Below are positions 35,125-45,823 of a DNA stretch of 64,000 bases, in pieces. Location: assembly GCA_905221605.1 (NCBI GenBank), contig CAJNDS010002224.1:211501-275500 (forward strand). Reading direction: 5' to 3'. Numbering within the stretch: position 1 is the stretch's first letter; each line of letters opens with the position of its first letter. Position numbers and translations under genes: made by a program. Under the pieces are notes generated by a model. It was not told the DNA's origin, made no database searches, and saw nothing but the letters and a program-made list of their open reading frames with translations. This stretch comes from Symbiodinium natans (taxonomy: Eukaryota > Sar > Dinophyceae > Suessiales > Symbiodiniaceae).

Positions 35125-36124
35125 CGGAAGGGTTCTCTGGCTGAGACTCTAGACAGTTGAAGCATCTGGAACTTCTTTGCAAGATGGTGAGACCCGAATC
35201 ATCTTGCATAGCCGGTTCTCTTTCGCATGGCGGATAAGAGGTTTCAAACCCCAAGAAGCCCTAAAAGGAGGGAACAAGGACCCGTCCGGTTTAGTATATA
35301 TGGCTAAAGCAGAAGCATCGTGCTTAAAGCTCTAAACCAACACTAAACAAATCCCAAACCCCAAACCCCAAACCCCAAACCCCAAACCCCCAACCCCAAC
35401 CCCAAACCCCAAACCCCAAACGCCAAACCCCAAACCCCAAACCCCAAACCCGAAACCCTAAACCCTAAACCCTAAACCCCTAAAGAAAAACCCTGACATG
35501 GACCTTGAAGGGATGGGAGCTCCTGGTAGCACGACCGCTCCGATCAACTTTCTCCCAGATAATGTCTGCAGCGATGTCTCTCAAAGATAGTGCTGATGGC
35601 ACCTGAAAAAAGCAGGAGGTGCACCAATAGTATCCCGTGGCACCGTAATCCAGTACAGCCTCGCCGTCCTCGCACAAGCTGCAGTCGATGGTTAGCGGGA
35701 AGTGATCACGCCGGGGTGAAAGACGTCAGCTCTCGAACTTACCCTCCTCTTAGGGCGTATAGGTGTTCAGGGTTTAATAGGGTTTAGGGATTAGGGTTTC
35801 TAGTGTTTATAGGGTTTAGTGGGGTTTATATATAGGGTTTGTAGGGTTAGCAGGGTTTATCGGGTTTATAGGGTTCATAGGGTTTATAGGGTTCATAGGG
35901 TTTATAGGGCTCAGGGACCCATTTAGGGTTGGGTCTTTGGGAGAATGATTTGTCACAATACGGTACCTTATATCTTCAGTAAACCTTTGCCCTAAACCCT
36001 AAACCCGACACTCTAAACCCTAATCCCTGACCTCTAAACTTATGTCTTCAGCAAACCTTAGCTCACACACGCACTTCCTGCGTCCCTGTGTCCCAACACC
36101 CCTGAAGTTGCATGAGTCCGACAT
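35125..36124 (-). CDS. Unrecognised protein, four exons, start codon present
   Basis: Exons: 36124-36057 (ATG, starts MSDSCNFRGVGTQG), 35984-35919, 35678-35504, then 35260-35125. The first three join in frame through GT donors and AG acceptors. Exon 1/2 is interrupted by a 72-bp heptamer tract flanked by a 22-bp duplication. Exon 3 reads LCEDGEAVLDYGATGYYW, then CTSC, then an acidic and basic stretch, so a small metal site (C..CxxC) is possible. Exon 4 is open in two frames. A GA donor within exon 3 would give the longer one (MQDDSGLTILQ, CFNC); the GT donor at 35503 leads to an early TGA. I do not recognise the family. The first three junctions are well supported; exon 4 is tentative. Confidence 0.7.
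35985..36056 (-). repeat. Heptamer intron with 22-bp flanking duplication
   Basis: The sequence AAGGTTTRCTGAAGAYATAA is present at both ends. The GT donor (GTTTGC) and the AG acceptor before GTTTAC restore the reading ELRFTEDIRYR. On the coding strand the tract reads TTTAGGG-like. Confidence 0.85.
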
Positions 36125-36307
36125 CGGGCAGCTAAGGGCTTGGGGGTTATGTTTAGGGTTAAGGTTTAGGGTTTAGGGTTTAGGGTCCAGGGCTCAGGGT
36201 TTCGGGTTTGGTTTAGGGTCTGCGGTGCCCTTTCTGCCATGGCGCTGTGCTTGGCGTTCACCTCGGCGGCTTGCGTCGCACCCGGGAACCACAAAAACAA
36301 AAGGGGA

Positions 36308-36410
36308 CCCCTAAGCCCTAAACCCTAAACCCTAAACCCTAAACCCTAAACCCTAAACCCTAAACCCTAAACCCTAAACCCTAAACCCTAAACCCTAAAC
36401 CCTAAATCCC
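36308..36410 (-). repeat. CCCTAAA tract
   Basis: Pure units; lies about 200 bp upstream of the start of the minus-strand gene at 35125-36124. Confidence 0.95.
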
Positions 36411-36989
36411 ATGCCCTAACCCCTAAGCCCTAGATCCTACCTGAGTTCCTCGAGTGCTTCATGTGCCGGGCTCCGTTAAGACAAACAAGGGTCGCACACC
36501 TTGGGCACTACGTGACCTCAAAAGGATTTAGGGTTTAGGCTTAGGCTTTAGGGTTTAGGAGTTTAGGGTTTAGGAGTTTAGGGTTTAGGGTTTGGGGTTT
36601 AGGGTTTAGGCTTACGGTTCAGGGTCCATGTCAATGCCTGAATAGGTATCACAATAGCACCGGGTATGTGACACCAATGATAGGTTCTTGTGGTCCCAAG
36701 GCCGGGGGGTTGGAGTGTTTCAAGTGGAGTCATAAGGGCCCTGAGCTGAGTTTTCAGTACCATTGCTTAGGCCGTTTTGGTTCAAAAGGGGCTTCTCTGG
36801 GAACCTGAACCCTAAAAAAAGGGAACAAGGGCCTACTCTAACTCTAAACCCTGAACCCTGAACCCTAAAAAAGGCCTACTCTGAGTCCTAGTGGCTACAG
36901 TTGGTGCAGCAAAAGGGACTCCATGTCGGGTGCTGGAATTGCCTCGTCACTAACCTAAGGCAAAACGCAAAGTAACCCTAAACCCTAAT

Positions 36990-37133
36990 CATACCCTTCC
37001 ATCCCATCCCCCACACCACACCGACGATTCCACAGCCAACATTACAAGCACATGTCCCGACTGCAAGACCAAGGAACCCCAACAATGTCTAAAGTTCATC
37101 TACTGGCTGCAAAAGAACTCTTGGTTCTTGAGT
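36990..37133 (+). CDS. Unrecognised exon with CxxC, consensus GTACGT donor
   Basis: Open frame NITSTCPDCKTKEPQQCLKF, then IYWLQKNSWFLS directly before GTACGTA. A TTCTGTAG acceptor lies 60 bp on, and an island at about 37406-37461 (GQVNRWQVAESLAD, TGA) could be the end of the gene. The two cysteine pairs suggest a small metal site. Confidence 0.5.
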
Positions 37134-37517
37134 GTACGTACTTCTCCCACACCTGTAGCATACCCTAACATGTCTCTTCTGTAGAGTTGGGGGTTCAGAG
37201 TTTAAGGTTCGGGGAAGGCTGGGGAGAGGGGGAGGAACCCATCGTTTAGGGGCTATCCGGGGAGTGGCCCCCTAGTTATAAGTAGAGTCACAAGACCCCT
37301 ATAATGAATTACAACTACGACTTAGGGTTTAGGGTTTAGGGTTTGGGGTTTGGGGTTTAGGGTTTAGGGTTTAGGGTTTAGGGTTTAGGGATATCAGTAA
37401 GGGGCCCTCCTTGTAGGGACAGGTGAACCGGTGGCAGGTGGCTGAGTCCCTGGCTGACTGAGTCGTCTGCAACGTTGGGCTCCGACGACAATACATCTGT
37501 GGAGCAGGTGCGACGGC

Positions 37518-37642
37518 TTAGGGTTTAGGGTTTAGGGTTTAGGGTTTAGGGTTTAGGGTTTAGGGTTTAGGGTTTAGGGTTTAGGGTTTAGGGTTTAGGG
37601 TTTAGGGTTTAGGGTTTAGGGTTTAGGGTTTAGGGTTTAGGG
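37518..37642 (+). repeat. TTTAGGG tract
   Basis: About 18 pure units. Confidence 0.95.
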
Positions 37643-37734
37643 CTTGGGCTTCAAGAGCGAATGAGGACTAAGTAGTTGCCCCCCAATCCCAAAATGTGGA
37701 CCCTATGACTTGCCATTCTGATGTAAAAACTAAT

Positions 37735-37858
37735 CTTACTGTTGGAAGGGAATGAGGTACCCTATATCCCCCTATATATATATATGTACCCTTTCAGGGA
37801 TTCTATAGGGTACCTCACGGGTACCTCATTCCCTCGTTCCCTACTAGCCAACAGCAAG
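37735..37858. mobile_element. Family F element
   Basis: 124 bp; cttactgttggaagggaatg ... cattccctcgttccctac...ccaacagcaag; flanks TAAT/TAAC. Related copies at about 15039-15127 and 31318-31390. Confidence 0.75.
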
Positions 37859-38167
37859 TAACTCAAGGATTGTTAGGGTTTACGGCTTACAGGCAGGGCT
37901 TAGAGTGTGGGTCCTTCGAAGCCTACGAAGGTCAATTGCCGCCTTGGCTGCTCCCGCAAACAATACTCTCAGCCCGAAGCCTTGAAATCCTGAACCCTAA
38001 ACCCTTAAACCCCTAAACCCTAAACCCCTAACCCCTAACCCCTAAACCCTAAACCCTAAACCCTAAACCCTGAACCCAAATCACGGCCATCCCGAACGAA
38101 GTACCAAGTCACGGGTGCAGTTCCTTCTGTACAGAGGGGTTAGGGCTTCATCCTTTAGGGTTGAAAT

Positions 38168-38405
38168 GCCCTAAACCCTAAACCCTAAACCCTAAACCCT
38201 AAACCCTAAACCCTAAACCCTAAACCCTAAACCCTAAACCCTAAACCCTAAACCCTAACCCCTAAACCCTAAACCCTAAACCCCGAACCCTGAACCCTAA
38301 ACCCTAAACCCTAAACCCTAAACCCTAAACCCTAAACCCTAAACCCTAAACCCTAAACCCTAAACCCTAAACCCAAACCCCAAACCCTAAACCCTAAACC
38401 CTAAA
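38168..38405 (-). repeat. CCCTAAA tract, among the longest in the window
   Basis: About 34 units, with a short CCCGAA/CCCTGAA break in the middle. Confidence 0.95.
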
Positions 38406-38861
38406 GGCCTCTCGATTGGAGCCTGCCGTGGTGGTGGTGGTCGTGTCTGAGAAGGGCTCTTGGAGTGCCTCCAGAAGATCCCTGCTACCCCCCCCCCCCC
38501 CGGGTTTAGGGTTTAGGGTCTAGGGTTTAGGGGTTTAGGGTTTAGGGTTTAGGGTTTAGGGTTTGGGGTTTAGGGTTCGGGGATTCGGGTTAGGGGTTTA
38601 GGGTTTAGGGTTTAGGATGGGCTTCCCTACTTCCCGCCTCTCTCCTACCCCTCGCCCCGTAGGTTTAGGGGGTTTCGGGTTTAGGGGTAGTAGGGGGACC
38701 CATGGGAAGATCTGAGTCGGAGGCGTGTGGCTTTGACAGATCTGGGGCTTACGGGGTTGAAGTTTAGGGTTTAGGGCTATTAGGGTTTAGGGTTTAATTA
38801 GGGATAGTCGGGTTTAGGGTTTAGAGTTTAGGTTTAGGGCAGGGTTTAGGGTATCCCCCAG

Positions 38862-39060
38862 CCGTGGCTGTGTGAAAAAGCAAACTGGCGTTGACACCGC
38901 GTGGAGGTTTTTTTCTCGGATGCGTCTCGCTACTCGTCCGTTGTCCATCAGTTGGATAAAATGGGGAGAATGTGTACATCTGCATTCAATGGTGAAGCAA
39001 TCGAAGCATACTGGTACAATCTTTCAACTCTTCCCTGAAGCTTTGCTTGAAGATGCTTGA
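38862..39060 (+). CDS. Unrecognised terminal exon
   Basis: 66 open codons ending TGA: KKQTGVDTAWRFFSRMRLAT, later GECVHLHSMVKQSKHTG and FPEALLEDA. Entered after CCCCAG. The opposite strand carries stops. A family-A element follows at 39162. Confidence 0.45.
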
Positions 39061-39161
39061 AAGAAGCTTAACGACGCAGAATACATCACATTCGCCATGC
39101 AGTGCAAGCACAGCATTAGCCGCCCATCTCGTTCTAATTAAGGTTGCCCAGTAGCTTGATA

Positions 39162-39263
39162 CTTACTTCTCCAATAACCAAGGGGAAAAAAAGGTTAAAC
39201 TTTATTATTCCTACTAAATAAGGGAACCCAAGAAGTTTAAAGTTCAGCTGTTGGAGAAGTAAG
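39162..39263. mobile_element. Family A element, copy 3, inside a split family D element
   Basis: 102 bp; flanks GATA/GATG. Left-end family-D sequence (ttgcccagtag) lies just before it and right-end family-D sequence (tccactgggcatcctgg) about 150 bp after it, beyond a TTTAGGG tract. Confidence 0.8.
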
Positions 39264-39440
39264 GATGATACAGCGCCGTCAGCCTTCTTATTCAATGGGG
39301 GGGTGTTGGCAGTGAATCTCATGCGGTTTAGGGTTTAGGGTTTAGGGTTTAGGGTTTAGGGTTTAGGGTTTAGGGTTTAGGGTTTAGGGTTTAGGGCTAA
39401 AGCCGAATGAAATGGAATAGGGGTCCACTGGGCATCCTGG

Positions 39441-40848
39441 AAGGTCTCAAAGACGCAACGCCAGACAGAAACGTTGCAGCCCGGCCAAACACCGGTTACC
39501 ATCGACTACCAAGACGCCCTAAACCCTAAGCCCTAAGCCCTAAACCCTAAACCCTGAACCCTAAACCCTAAAGCCCCCAAACACAAAGCACAACTTAGTT
39601 TTGGGCTTGGGGGCTCAATGTTCAAGCCTAAGTCCGAAAAATCCTGAACCCTAACCCCCAGCGCTCATGTATGTGAAGCCAGACCGACGTACATTACGCT
39701 AAGGGAAAGCTCTTTCAAGGGTTTTAGGGTTTATAGGGTTTTAGGGTTTTAGGGTTTAGGGGCTTAGGGTATAGGGGTTTAGGGTTAGGGTTTAGTGTTT
39801 AGGCTTTAGGGATTAGGGTTTAGGACTCGTACCCCTGTTAAGGTTGTGCACCTAAAGGTTCCCCTCAGTATACTCCAAATATGGCCCCTATACTACCTTA
39901 AGCATCTTTAATGAGGGTCCCCAAACCCAAGAGTGATTTTGGGGCTCCGAGGTAAGAGTTCCATGAGCCCTACACCCTAACTCTCTGAAGCGACAGGCAC
40001 AAGTCTGGCGTTGCGCTTGCCCGACGTATCCCGACGTGGTGCAAAGCACCGGACAGCACATCAGGGCGAAGGTGCCACCTCAACCCTAAACCCTAAACCC
40101 TAAACCCTATAATAAACCCTAAACCCCAAGCCTTCTAGGCGCATGACTCCTTCTGTGGGGACTTGGACCCTGGTGGCCTGGTAGACATAGGTGTCCCCAA
40201 TACCTCACCCCAACGGGGCGTTCCCCAAATTTAGGGTTTAGGGCTAGGGTTTAGGGTTTAGGGTTTAGGGTTGAGGGTTGAGGGTTTAGGGTTTAGGGTT
40301 TGGGGTTTAGGGTTTAAGGTTGGTTTAGGGCATATTGAAATTCTTAAGGGTTCAGGTCCGGGGAAGTTGCGAGGAGTTTCCAGGAGTTTCTGTTTTGGAT
40401 TTCTTAAACATTTCAAGTTACAGGGGGCTTGCTATTGAGGGTTCAGGTCCGGGGAAGTTTCGAGGAGTTTCGAGATGTTTCTGTCTTGGATTTTCTTAAT
40501 AATTTCAAGTTGCAGGGGGCTTGAGGGTTTTATTTAGGGTTTAGGGTTTAGGGCTATTTCACGTTTAGGGCTTACTTCTTTTTGCTGTGGGTCTGAACTT
40601 TCTTGAAGGTACACCTTTGGGGGAGGTTTCGGGGGGCCCCCATGACTGTTGTGACAATTGTTCGTTCCGGCCGGCATCTGCTCTCCACAGGCACTCGCCT
40701 GTTCTGGCGCCCAATAATACTTGGGTTTAGGGTTTAGGGTTTAGGGTTTAGGGTTTAGGGTTTAGGGTTTAGGGTTTAGGGTTTAGGGTTTAGGGTTTAG
40801 GGTTTAGGGTCATGTGGTAGAACGTGGTGAGTATAGACCGCCTTTCTC

Positions 40849-40904
<56 letters not shown>

Positions 40905-40910
40905 CGTGGG

Positions 40911-41002
<92 letters not shown>

Positions 41003-41800
41003 TGTGTTTGTGTCCCTGGTTCCCCGAAACCCTGAACCTTAAACCCTAAACCCTAAACTCAAACCCCACGGTTTAGGATCCCGGGTGGGGCGAAACGCAC
41101 ACTAGGGTTTAGGGTTTAGGGTTTAGGGTTCAGGGTTTAGGGTTTAGGGTTTAGGGTTTAGGGTTTAGGGTTTAGGGTTTAGGGTTTAGGGTTTAGGGTT
41201 TAGGGTCAACTCTAGGATCCGCATCCTTCCTGGCAGATACCGAGGCCGCCTCCGGATCTAATTGTCTTGGTAGCCCAGTAACCATGTTAGAGTAAGAGGT
41301 TTAGGGTTTAGGGTTTAGGGTTTAGGGTTTAGGGTTTAGGGTTTAGGGTTTAGGGTTTAGGTTTTCTTGGGGTTGGCTACGTTAGAAGGGAACCTAGAGC
41401 CAACAGAACAGGCATAAGGGCTACCAAGAAGCGCCTGCAAGCTATACAAGAACTCAAGTTGCTTTCTGGATGTATGGTAAGCTTGAAAACCTAAACCCTA
41501 AACCCTAAACCCTAAACCCTAAACCCGAAACCCTAAACCCTAAACCCACGGGGCATGTCTTGGGGCATCTTCGGCCGATCAAACACAACCGTAAACCCGA
41601 AGTAAGTCTCAAACCTTTAGTTCTTTTCCCTAAGTCTCAAACCTTTAGTTCTTTCCCTAAACCCTAAGCCCTAAACCCTAAACCCTAAACCCTTTGACCC
41701 CCTGATTGTGTTGCCTGGCTCGCTGACAGCATGCCACGCACTGAACGGCACGGCAGGCCTTGCGAGCCAGGCGCGTGAGGTGAAACAGTTCAGGCCATGA
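39441..41800 (+). CDS. Plus-strand exon series ending in a stop
   Basis: Plus-strand islands: 39441-39517 ([20 protein letters not shown]); about 39664-39721 ([17 protein letters not shown]); 40138-40188 ([17 protein letters not shown], entered at CTTCTAG|G); about 40610-40722 ([20 protein letters not shown]); about 41210-41262 ([15 protein letters not shown]); 41555-41603 ([17 protein letters not shown] before a textbook GTAAGT donor); 41694-41800 ([20 protein letters not shown], ending VKQFRP, TGA). The CCDNC motif resembles the zinc-binding segment of RecQ helicases, but no helicase motif is visible, so this is only a hint. Whether all pieces belong to one gene is not shown. Confidence 0.4.
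40345..40520 (+). repeat. Tandem pair of about 92 bp, third copy elsewhere
   Basis: gttcaggtccggggaagtt starts both units; a third copy lies inverted at about 48663-48735. Confidence 0.8.
40723..40810 (+). repeat. TTTAGGG tract
   Basis: Twelve pure units. Confidence 0.95.
40852..41004 (+). repeat. (GT)n followed by (GTGC)n
   Basis: About 25 GT then about 25 GTGC units, 43 bp after a TTTAGGG tract. Confidence 0.95.
41104..41207 (+). repeat. TTTAGGG tract
   Basis: About 15 units. Confidence 0.95.
41266..41428. mobile_element. Family D element split by a TTTAGGG tract
   Basis: Starts cttggtagcccagtaacc, ends gggctaccaag. Nine heptamers (about 41299-41362) sit 30 bp from the left end. No clean target duplication. 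Confidence 0.7.
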
Positions 41801-42089
41801 CCTGAGCCCATCGCTTCGTCGGGTTTGGGGTTTAGGGTTTAGGGTTTGGGGTTTAGGGTTTAGGGTTTAGGGTCTTGGGCTTCGGGCTTGGGCTTTGTTT
41901 AGGGTTTAGGGCACCGAAAAGCCTGAAAACCTTACCTACTTAGCACCTACCATCAAGTTCTTGGCGAGTAGAGTTGCTCAAGGTGCCCTAAAGAAAAAAC
42001 ACGGTGTTTGGGGGTACGGGTGTTGTAATTTCCTAATCCTTTAGCTGCCGGAATTTGGGATTTGGGGCTCGAGCAGGGGGGGATATACG

Positions 42090-42200
42090 CTTGGTTGCTT
42101 AGTTCATAAGACCCCCACAAAAAGTGCACACTTTCAGTTCTATAGGGGATTATACTATCCCAAAAAAGGTGTAAAGTGTACTCATTCAGCTACTACGGAG
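42090..42200. mobile_element. Family J element, copy 2
   Basis: Same left end (cttggttgctt) and core as 47633-47764; right end diverged. Confidence 0.7.
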
Positions 42201-42468
42201 ATAAGGCTTGCGCTCATGGGGTGTTGGGATTCGTGGTTTTGAGGTTGAGGGGTGGAAGTGCTGGGGTGCGCAGTTCTTGGGTCCAGTAGCCTGACTGAGG
42301 CCTAAGCCCTAAACCTATAAACCCTAAACTTTTCAACCCATAAACCCTAATTAAATCTATAAACCCCAAACCCTAAACCTATAACCTACAAGGCCTATGA
42401 CCTATACACCCTAAGGCAAACCCAAAAACCTACAACCTATACAACCTATACAACCTATACAACATATA

Positions 42469-42782
42469 CAACCCTAAACCCTAAACCCTAAACCCTAAAC
42501 CCTAAACCCTAAACCCTAAACCCTAAACCCTAAACCCTAAACCCTACTAAACCCTAAGCCCTACACCCCAAACCCTTCGCTGCTGAGGCCGTGCGGCCCG
42601 ATGTACGGGCACAGCTGCGGACTGTGGAGTTAACCTGACATCATGGGGTTGCTTAAGGGATAGGGGTTTAGGGTTTAGGGTTTAGGGTTTAGGGTTTAGG
42701 GTTTAGGGTTTAGGGTTTAGGGTTTAGGGTTTAGGGTTTAGGGTTTAGGGTTTAGGGATTAGGGTTTAGGGTTTAGGGTTGT
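42469..42782. repeat. CCCTAAA tract and TTTAGGG tract facing an island
   Basis: CCCTAAA 42469-42546; island 42575-42640 (plus: AAEAVRPDVRAQLRTVELT, TGA); TTTAGGG 42661-42782. Confidence 0.9.
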
Positions 42783-42846
42783 AGGTTTAGGGCTTGGGCT
42801 TTAGGGTATGTAACCCAAGGTACCCTGATGCTCCCCACCACTCCCC

Positions 42847-42962
42847 ACAGTAAACTCCAGAAACTTGGAACATGGTTTAAGGATGCTTCGAGCTGGGATT
42901 CCCTTTGGTATACCTTTTGGGGTATGGGGATAAGGATGTTCCAACTTTTTGGAGTTTACTGT
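42847..42962. mobile_element. Foldback with 27-bp inverted ends
   Basis: acagtaaactccagaaactt ... at the left, its complement with about three mismatches at the right. Single copy seen. Confidence 0.7.
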
Positions 42963-43192
42963 AAGGCTTTGTAGGCTCTCAGATGTAGGGTTTAGGATTT
43001 AGGGTTTGGGGTTACGAAGAAGCTCACTTAAGCTCTTCCCAACTCTTCCCAAAACCCTAAACCCTGAGCCCTAAATCCGAAATCCCGGAATCCCTGCAAA
43101 TCCAGCCGCCAGGGGGGGTTGGGGGGGCGTGGGTTCATGACCTGCCGCCCTCGATTGGGTTCTACGGTTCAGAACCCTGGGATGTGGGTTTA

Positions 43193-43366
43193 CTTGCAGG
43201 TTCATGGTACCTATTGACCAAGTAAAACTGTACCTATAACCCAAATTATAACCATGTGAGGGGGTTATAAGTACAGTTATAATAGGTGCATAAGTACCCT
43301 GAACCCTAAACTTTAAACCCTAAACCCTAAACCCTATCTGGTTCATAAGTACCATGAACCTCCAAG
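43193..43366. mobile_element. Family E element with CCCTAAA tract
   Basis: Starts cttgcaggttcatgg, ends catgaacctccaag. A short CCCTAAA tract (about 43303-43335) sits near the right end, and the right-end sequence is partly repeated on both sides of it. Confidence 0.75.
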
Positions 43367-43689
43367 TAGGGCTTAGTTCTAAGTCGGGATCTGAGGCCCT
43401 AGATTGGTTCGAGTGGAGGGTTTAGGGTTAGGATTTAGGGTGTACGGTTTAGGGTTTAGGGTTCAGGGTTTAGGGATTCCAAAACCCAATCCCGGAACCC
43501 TTTAAGTACAGCTGCTGTAGCAGGGGGCCCAAGGGGCCCCCTCCAAGAACAGGTGGAGTGTATAGTTTCCGGTTTCGGTGGGCGTCTGGGGGGGATTCAA
43601 GCTTTATCAACCCTCAATCCCTACAGCCCTTAAGCCTTCAATTTAGGGTTTGCGGCCGGTTTTGGGTTCAACCCCCAAACCCTACACCC

Positions 43690-43832
43690 TAAACCCAAAA
43701 TCCCCAAAACTTGAGCTCCAAACAATCCAAGAGCCCAAAAAGCGTGCACCACTTAAGCCCTGAAGTCACCGGCGGGCGCGCCTGTGATACTGATGGCCAG
43801 GCTGGTTTAGGCCGGCCACCTCTGACAGGCAC
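43690..43832 (+). CDS. Unrecognised exon
   Basis: Open plus-strand frame SSKQSKSPKSVHHLSPEVTG, then GRACDTDGQAGLGRPPLTG. No boundary is certain. Confidence 0.35.
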
Positions 43833-44021
43833 TTTGGGTTTTGAGGTTTTGGGTTTCCTAGGCAAGAATTTAAAAAAAAAGAAAAAAAACGAAGCCCCGA
43901 GTTTACTGTAGGGGCTAGGGTTACCCCTCTGAGACCCTTCCCCATCGCTAAACCCTAAACCCTAAGCCCTAAGCCCTAAGCCCTAAACCCTAAACCCTAA
44001 ACCCTAAACCCCAAACGCGGC

Positions 44022-44232
44022 CTTCCGCGTCTCCTTCTGGAAGGACATGGCCTTCTGCTGACGGAGAAACTCCAGCTCCCAAGAGTCGTCGTAGTCTGAG
44101 GCCTTGCTGTTGTTTGGGGTTTGGGGTTTGGGGTTTGGGGTTTGGGGTTTAGGGTTTAGGGTTTAGGGTTTAGGGTTTAGGGTGTCATAGTCTGAGGCCT
44201 TGTGTTTTTTGGGCGCTTTTTGCGTTGGTCTT
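44022..44232 (-). CDS. Two exons of an unrecognised basic/acidic protein, GC-AG intron
   Basis: Upstream exon (about 44232-44199) ends TQKAPKKHK. Downstream exon 44102-44022 (27 codons) reads ASDYDDSWELEFLRQQKAM and continues, ending at AAG before another GC donor. Between them lies a heptamer tract (44103-44198). Both edges carry AAGGCCTCAGACTAYGAC, so the GC donor and AG acceptor are the same positions of the two copies. The lysine-rich stretch followed by an acidic helix-like segment suggests a nuclear or charged-linker protein, but no domain is identified. A related island at about 47124-47160 (minus, SSKASDSYARSRAL) may be a diverged copy of the second exon. Confidence 0.7.
44103..44198 (-). 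repeat. Heptamer intron (GC-AG) with 18-bp flanking duplication
   Basis: The interior moves from TTTGGGG units to TTTAGGG units on the plus strand. The duplicated edges differ by one base (C/T in TAYGAC), so the insertion is either recent or constrained by coding. Confidence 0.85.
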
Positions 44233-44671
44233 GGGTGGGGTTTGGGGTTTGGGCTTCGGGGTTTGGGGTTTGGGGTTTGAGGGCTTGAGGGCTTGAGGGC
44301 TTGAGGGTTTGAGTGTTTGATGGTTTGAGGGCTTGAGGGTTTAGGGTCTCAAGGCCAAGGACCATACCACGTCAGGCTGTTGTGAGGCTGTTGGGGACTA
44401 CGTTGAGCACAAGGGTGAGGAAATAGGCCGCCCCCTCAGCCCTAATCTGTAAACCCTGAAACCCCTACAGTTGTACCGCGCTGCCTCTTCAGGCTCGTCT
44501 GGCATCCACATACATCCTCGTCAGCGGGTCGCACTGAAACTCTCAAACTCTCAGGGGCCTACCCCTAAACCCTAAACCCTCAATCCTTACCAAACCCTAA
44601 AGGGTTTAGGTACCGAACCTGGATTCTCCGCAACCCTGAACAACCTCAACCAGCGGCAGGTTCAACTAGGG

Positions 44672-44783
44672 GCAGGCTTTGCCGTTTCCCGCGCGCACGC
44701 GCTTGCACAAGACCCAAGCAAAGATGCATCTAGAAAAGCTTCGAGAGATTCTGCGCTCCAAGTGCAAACTCGAGACCCTATAT
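44672..44783 (+). CDS. Unrecognised exon
   Basis: Two plus-strand frames are open: GFAVSRAHALAQDPSKDASR and ARTRLHKTQAKMHLEKLREI. The second continues into the family-B element at 44849. The region is coding-like but the frame is unresolved. Confidence 0.3.
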
Positions 44784-44848
44784 GTAGGGCGTTCGGGCAT
44801 TAACATTTGGGTTCCAAGGTCAGGGCTGAGGGGGTTTAGAATGTATAA

Positions 44849-44950
44849 CTTAGCTGTCCAGTACCTAGGGGTTTTAAAGGTTAACCTTTGGGATTATAAG
44901 GGGAATATATTAACCCAAAAAGGTTAAAGGTTACCTACTCTACTACTAAG
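44849..44950. mobile_element. Family B element, copy 2
   Basis: 102 bp, nearly identical to copy 1; target duplication ATAA, with GT two bases before it. Confidence 0.9.
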
Positions 44951-45322
44951 ATAAAAGCCCGATAAGCAACACAAGAGCGCCCTTGGCAACCCGCTCCTGC
45001 TGGAGAAGTTTCAGAACTCCGAAACTGGGAGATCGCTTGAACTAGACCCAGGAGGTGGTGCCCCTTTTTGGTTTGACGGGGTTTATAAGGGAACCTAAGA
45101 AAAGGGAATAAGGGCCTACTCCGGGTACTGGTAAACCTTCCGAAACCTGCGCAATATGGACAGTTCTCTAAGTGCTTTGAGGGTTTAGGAGGTTTAGGGT
45201 TTGCAAGCTTCGGAACCCCGAGCCCCAAACCCTAACCCTAAACCATATATAGACCCTTGGAGTGCACCAGTGGAGCCAAGAAAAAGCATACAAAAACAGG
45301 TCAGCCATTTTTGGGAGCTTAT

Positions 45323-45435
45323 CTTGGCTGCACTTAGGAGGGTAGCTATAAATTAAACTTTTTAGCTGCCTTATTGAGAAACCCAATAAACCCAAAAAGG
45401 CTAAGGATCTAAAGTTACAGTAAAGAACCACAAAG
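45323..45435. mobile_element. Family C element, copy 1
   Basis: 113 bp, cttggctgcacttaggaggg ... accacaaag; target duplication TTAT. Confidence 0.9.
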
Positions 45436-45592
45436 TTATGTAGGGGAACCTTTACTAGTAGGGGTACAACCTTAGGGTGAGAGTCTTCATCCCTTGATCA
45501 TTTTCAGGGACATGAAAATGAACCAACGTTCAGGTTTGAACCTTCAATAAGGGGGCTGCAGTCTAGGCGATGGGGGTCCCTTTTGAATACGT

Positions 45593-45784
45593 TCAAGGAC
45601 ATTGGAATACATCTTGGAGGAACAGATCCCAGAATGGTTCGTGGCTCAACTCTCGGGCGTACGCTGTAACTGTAGGGTTAACCCTCCCCTCCCCCCAAGT
45701 CCTTCTGCAGTGGCCCCTGTGTATGATGGCTTCAGCGGCAGTCGGACCTAACAAAGCAACTCTACACCCAAAAACATAAACCAC
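45593..45784 (-). CDS. Unrecognised terminal exon
   Basis: 63 codons on the minus strand: VALLGPTAAEAIIHRGHCRR, later VTAYARELSHEPFWDLFLQD, ending TGA. A CTACAG acceptor precedes the second half. A plus-strand frame is also open over most of it, but the composition favours minus. Confidence 0.4.
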   Translation of the reverse strand: MVYVFGCRVALLGPTAAEAIIHRGHCRRTWGEGRVNPTVTAYARELSHEPFWDLFLQDVFQCP

Positions 45785-45823
45785 ATCCTACACCCAAAAC
45801 CCTACGCCCCCTTTCATCGCTGC

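Noticed and set aside
40610-40722. RecQ helicase from the CCDNC motif
   Set aside because: No helicase motifs I-VI in the neighbouring islands; the motif is too short to name a gene.
40814-41049. Open frames of repeated CVCV and RACV
   Set aside because: Translations of (GT)n and (GTGC)n.
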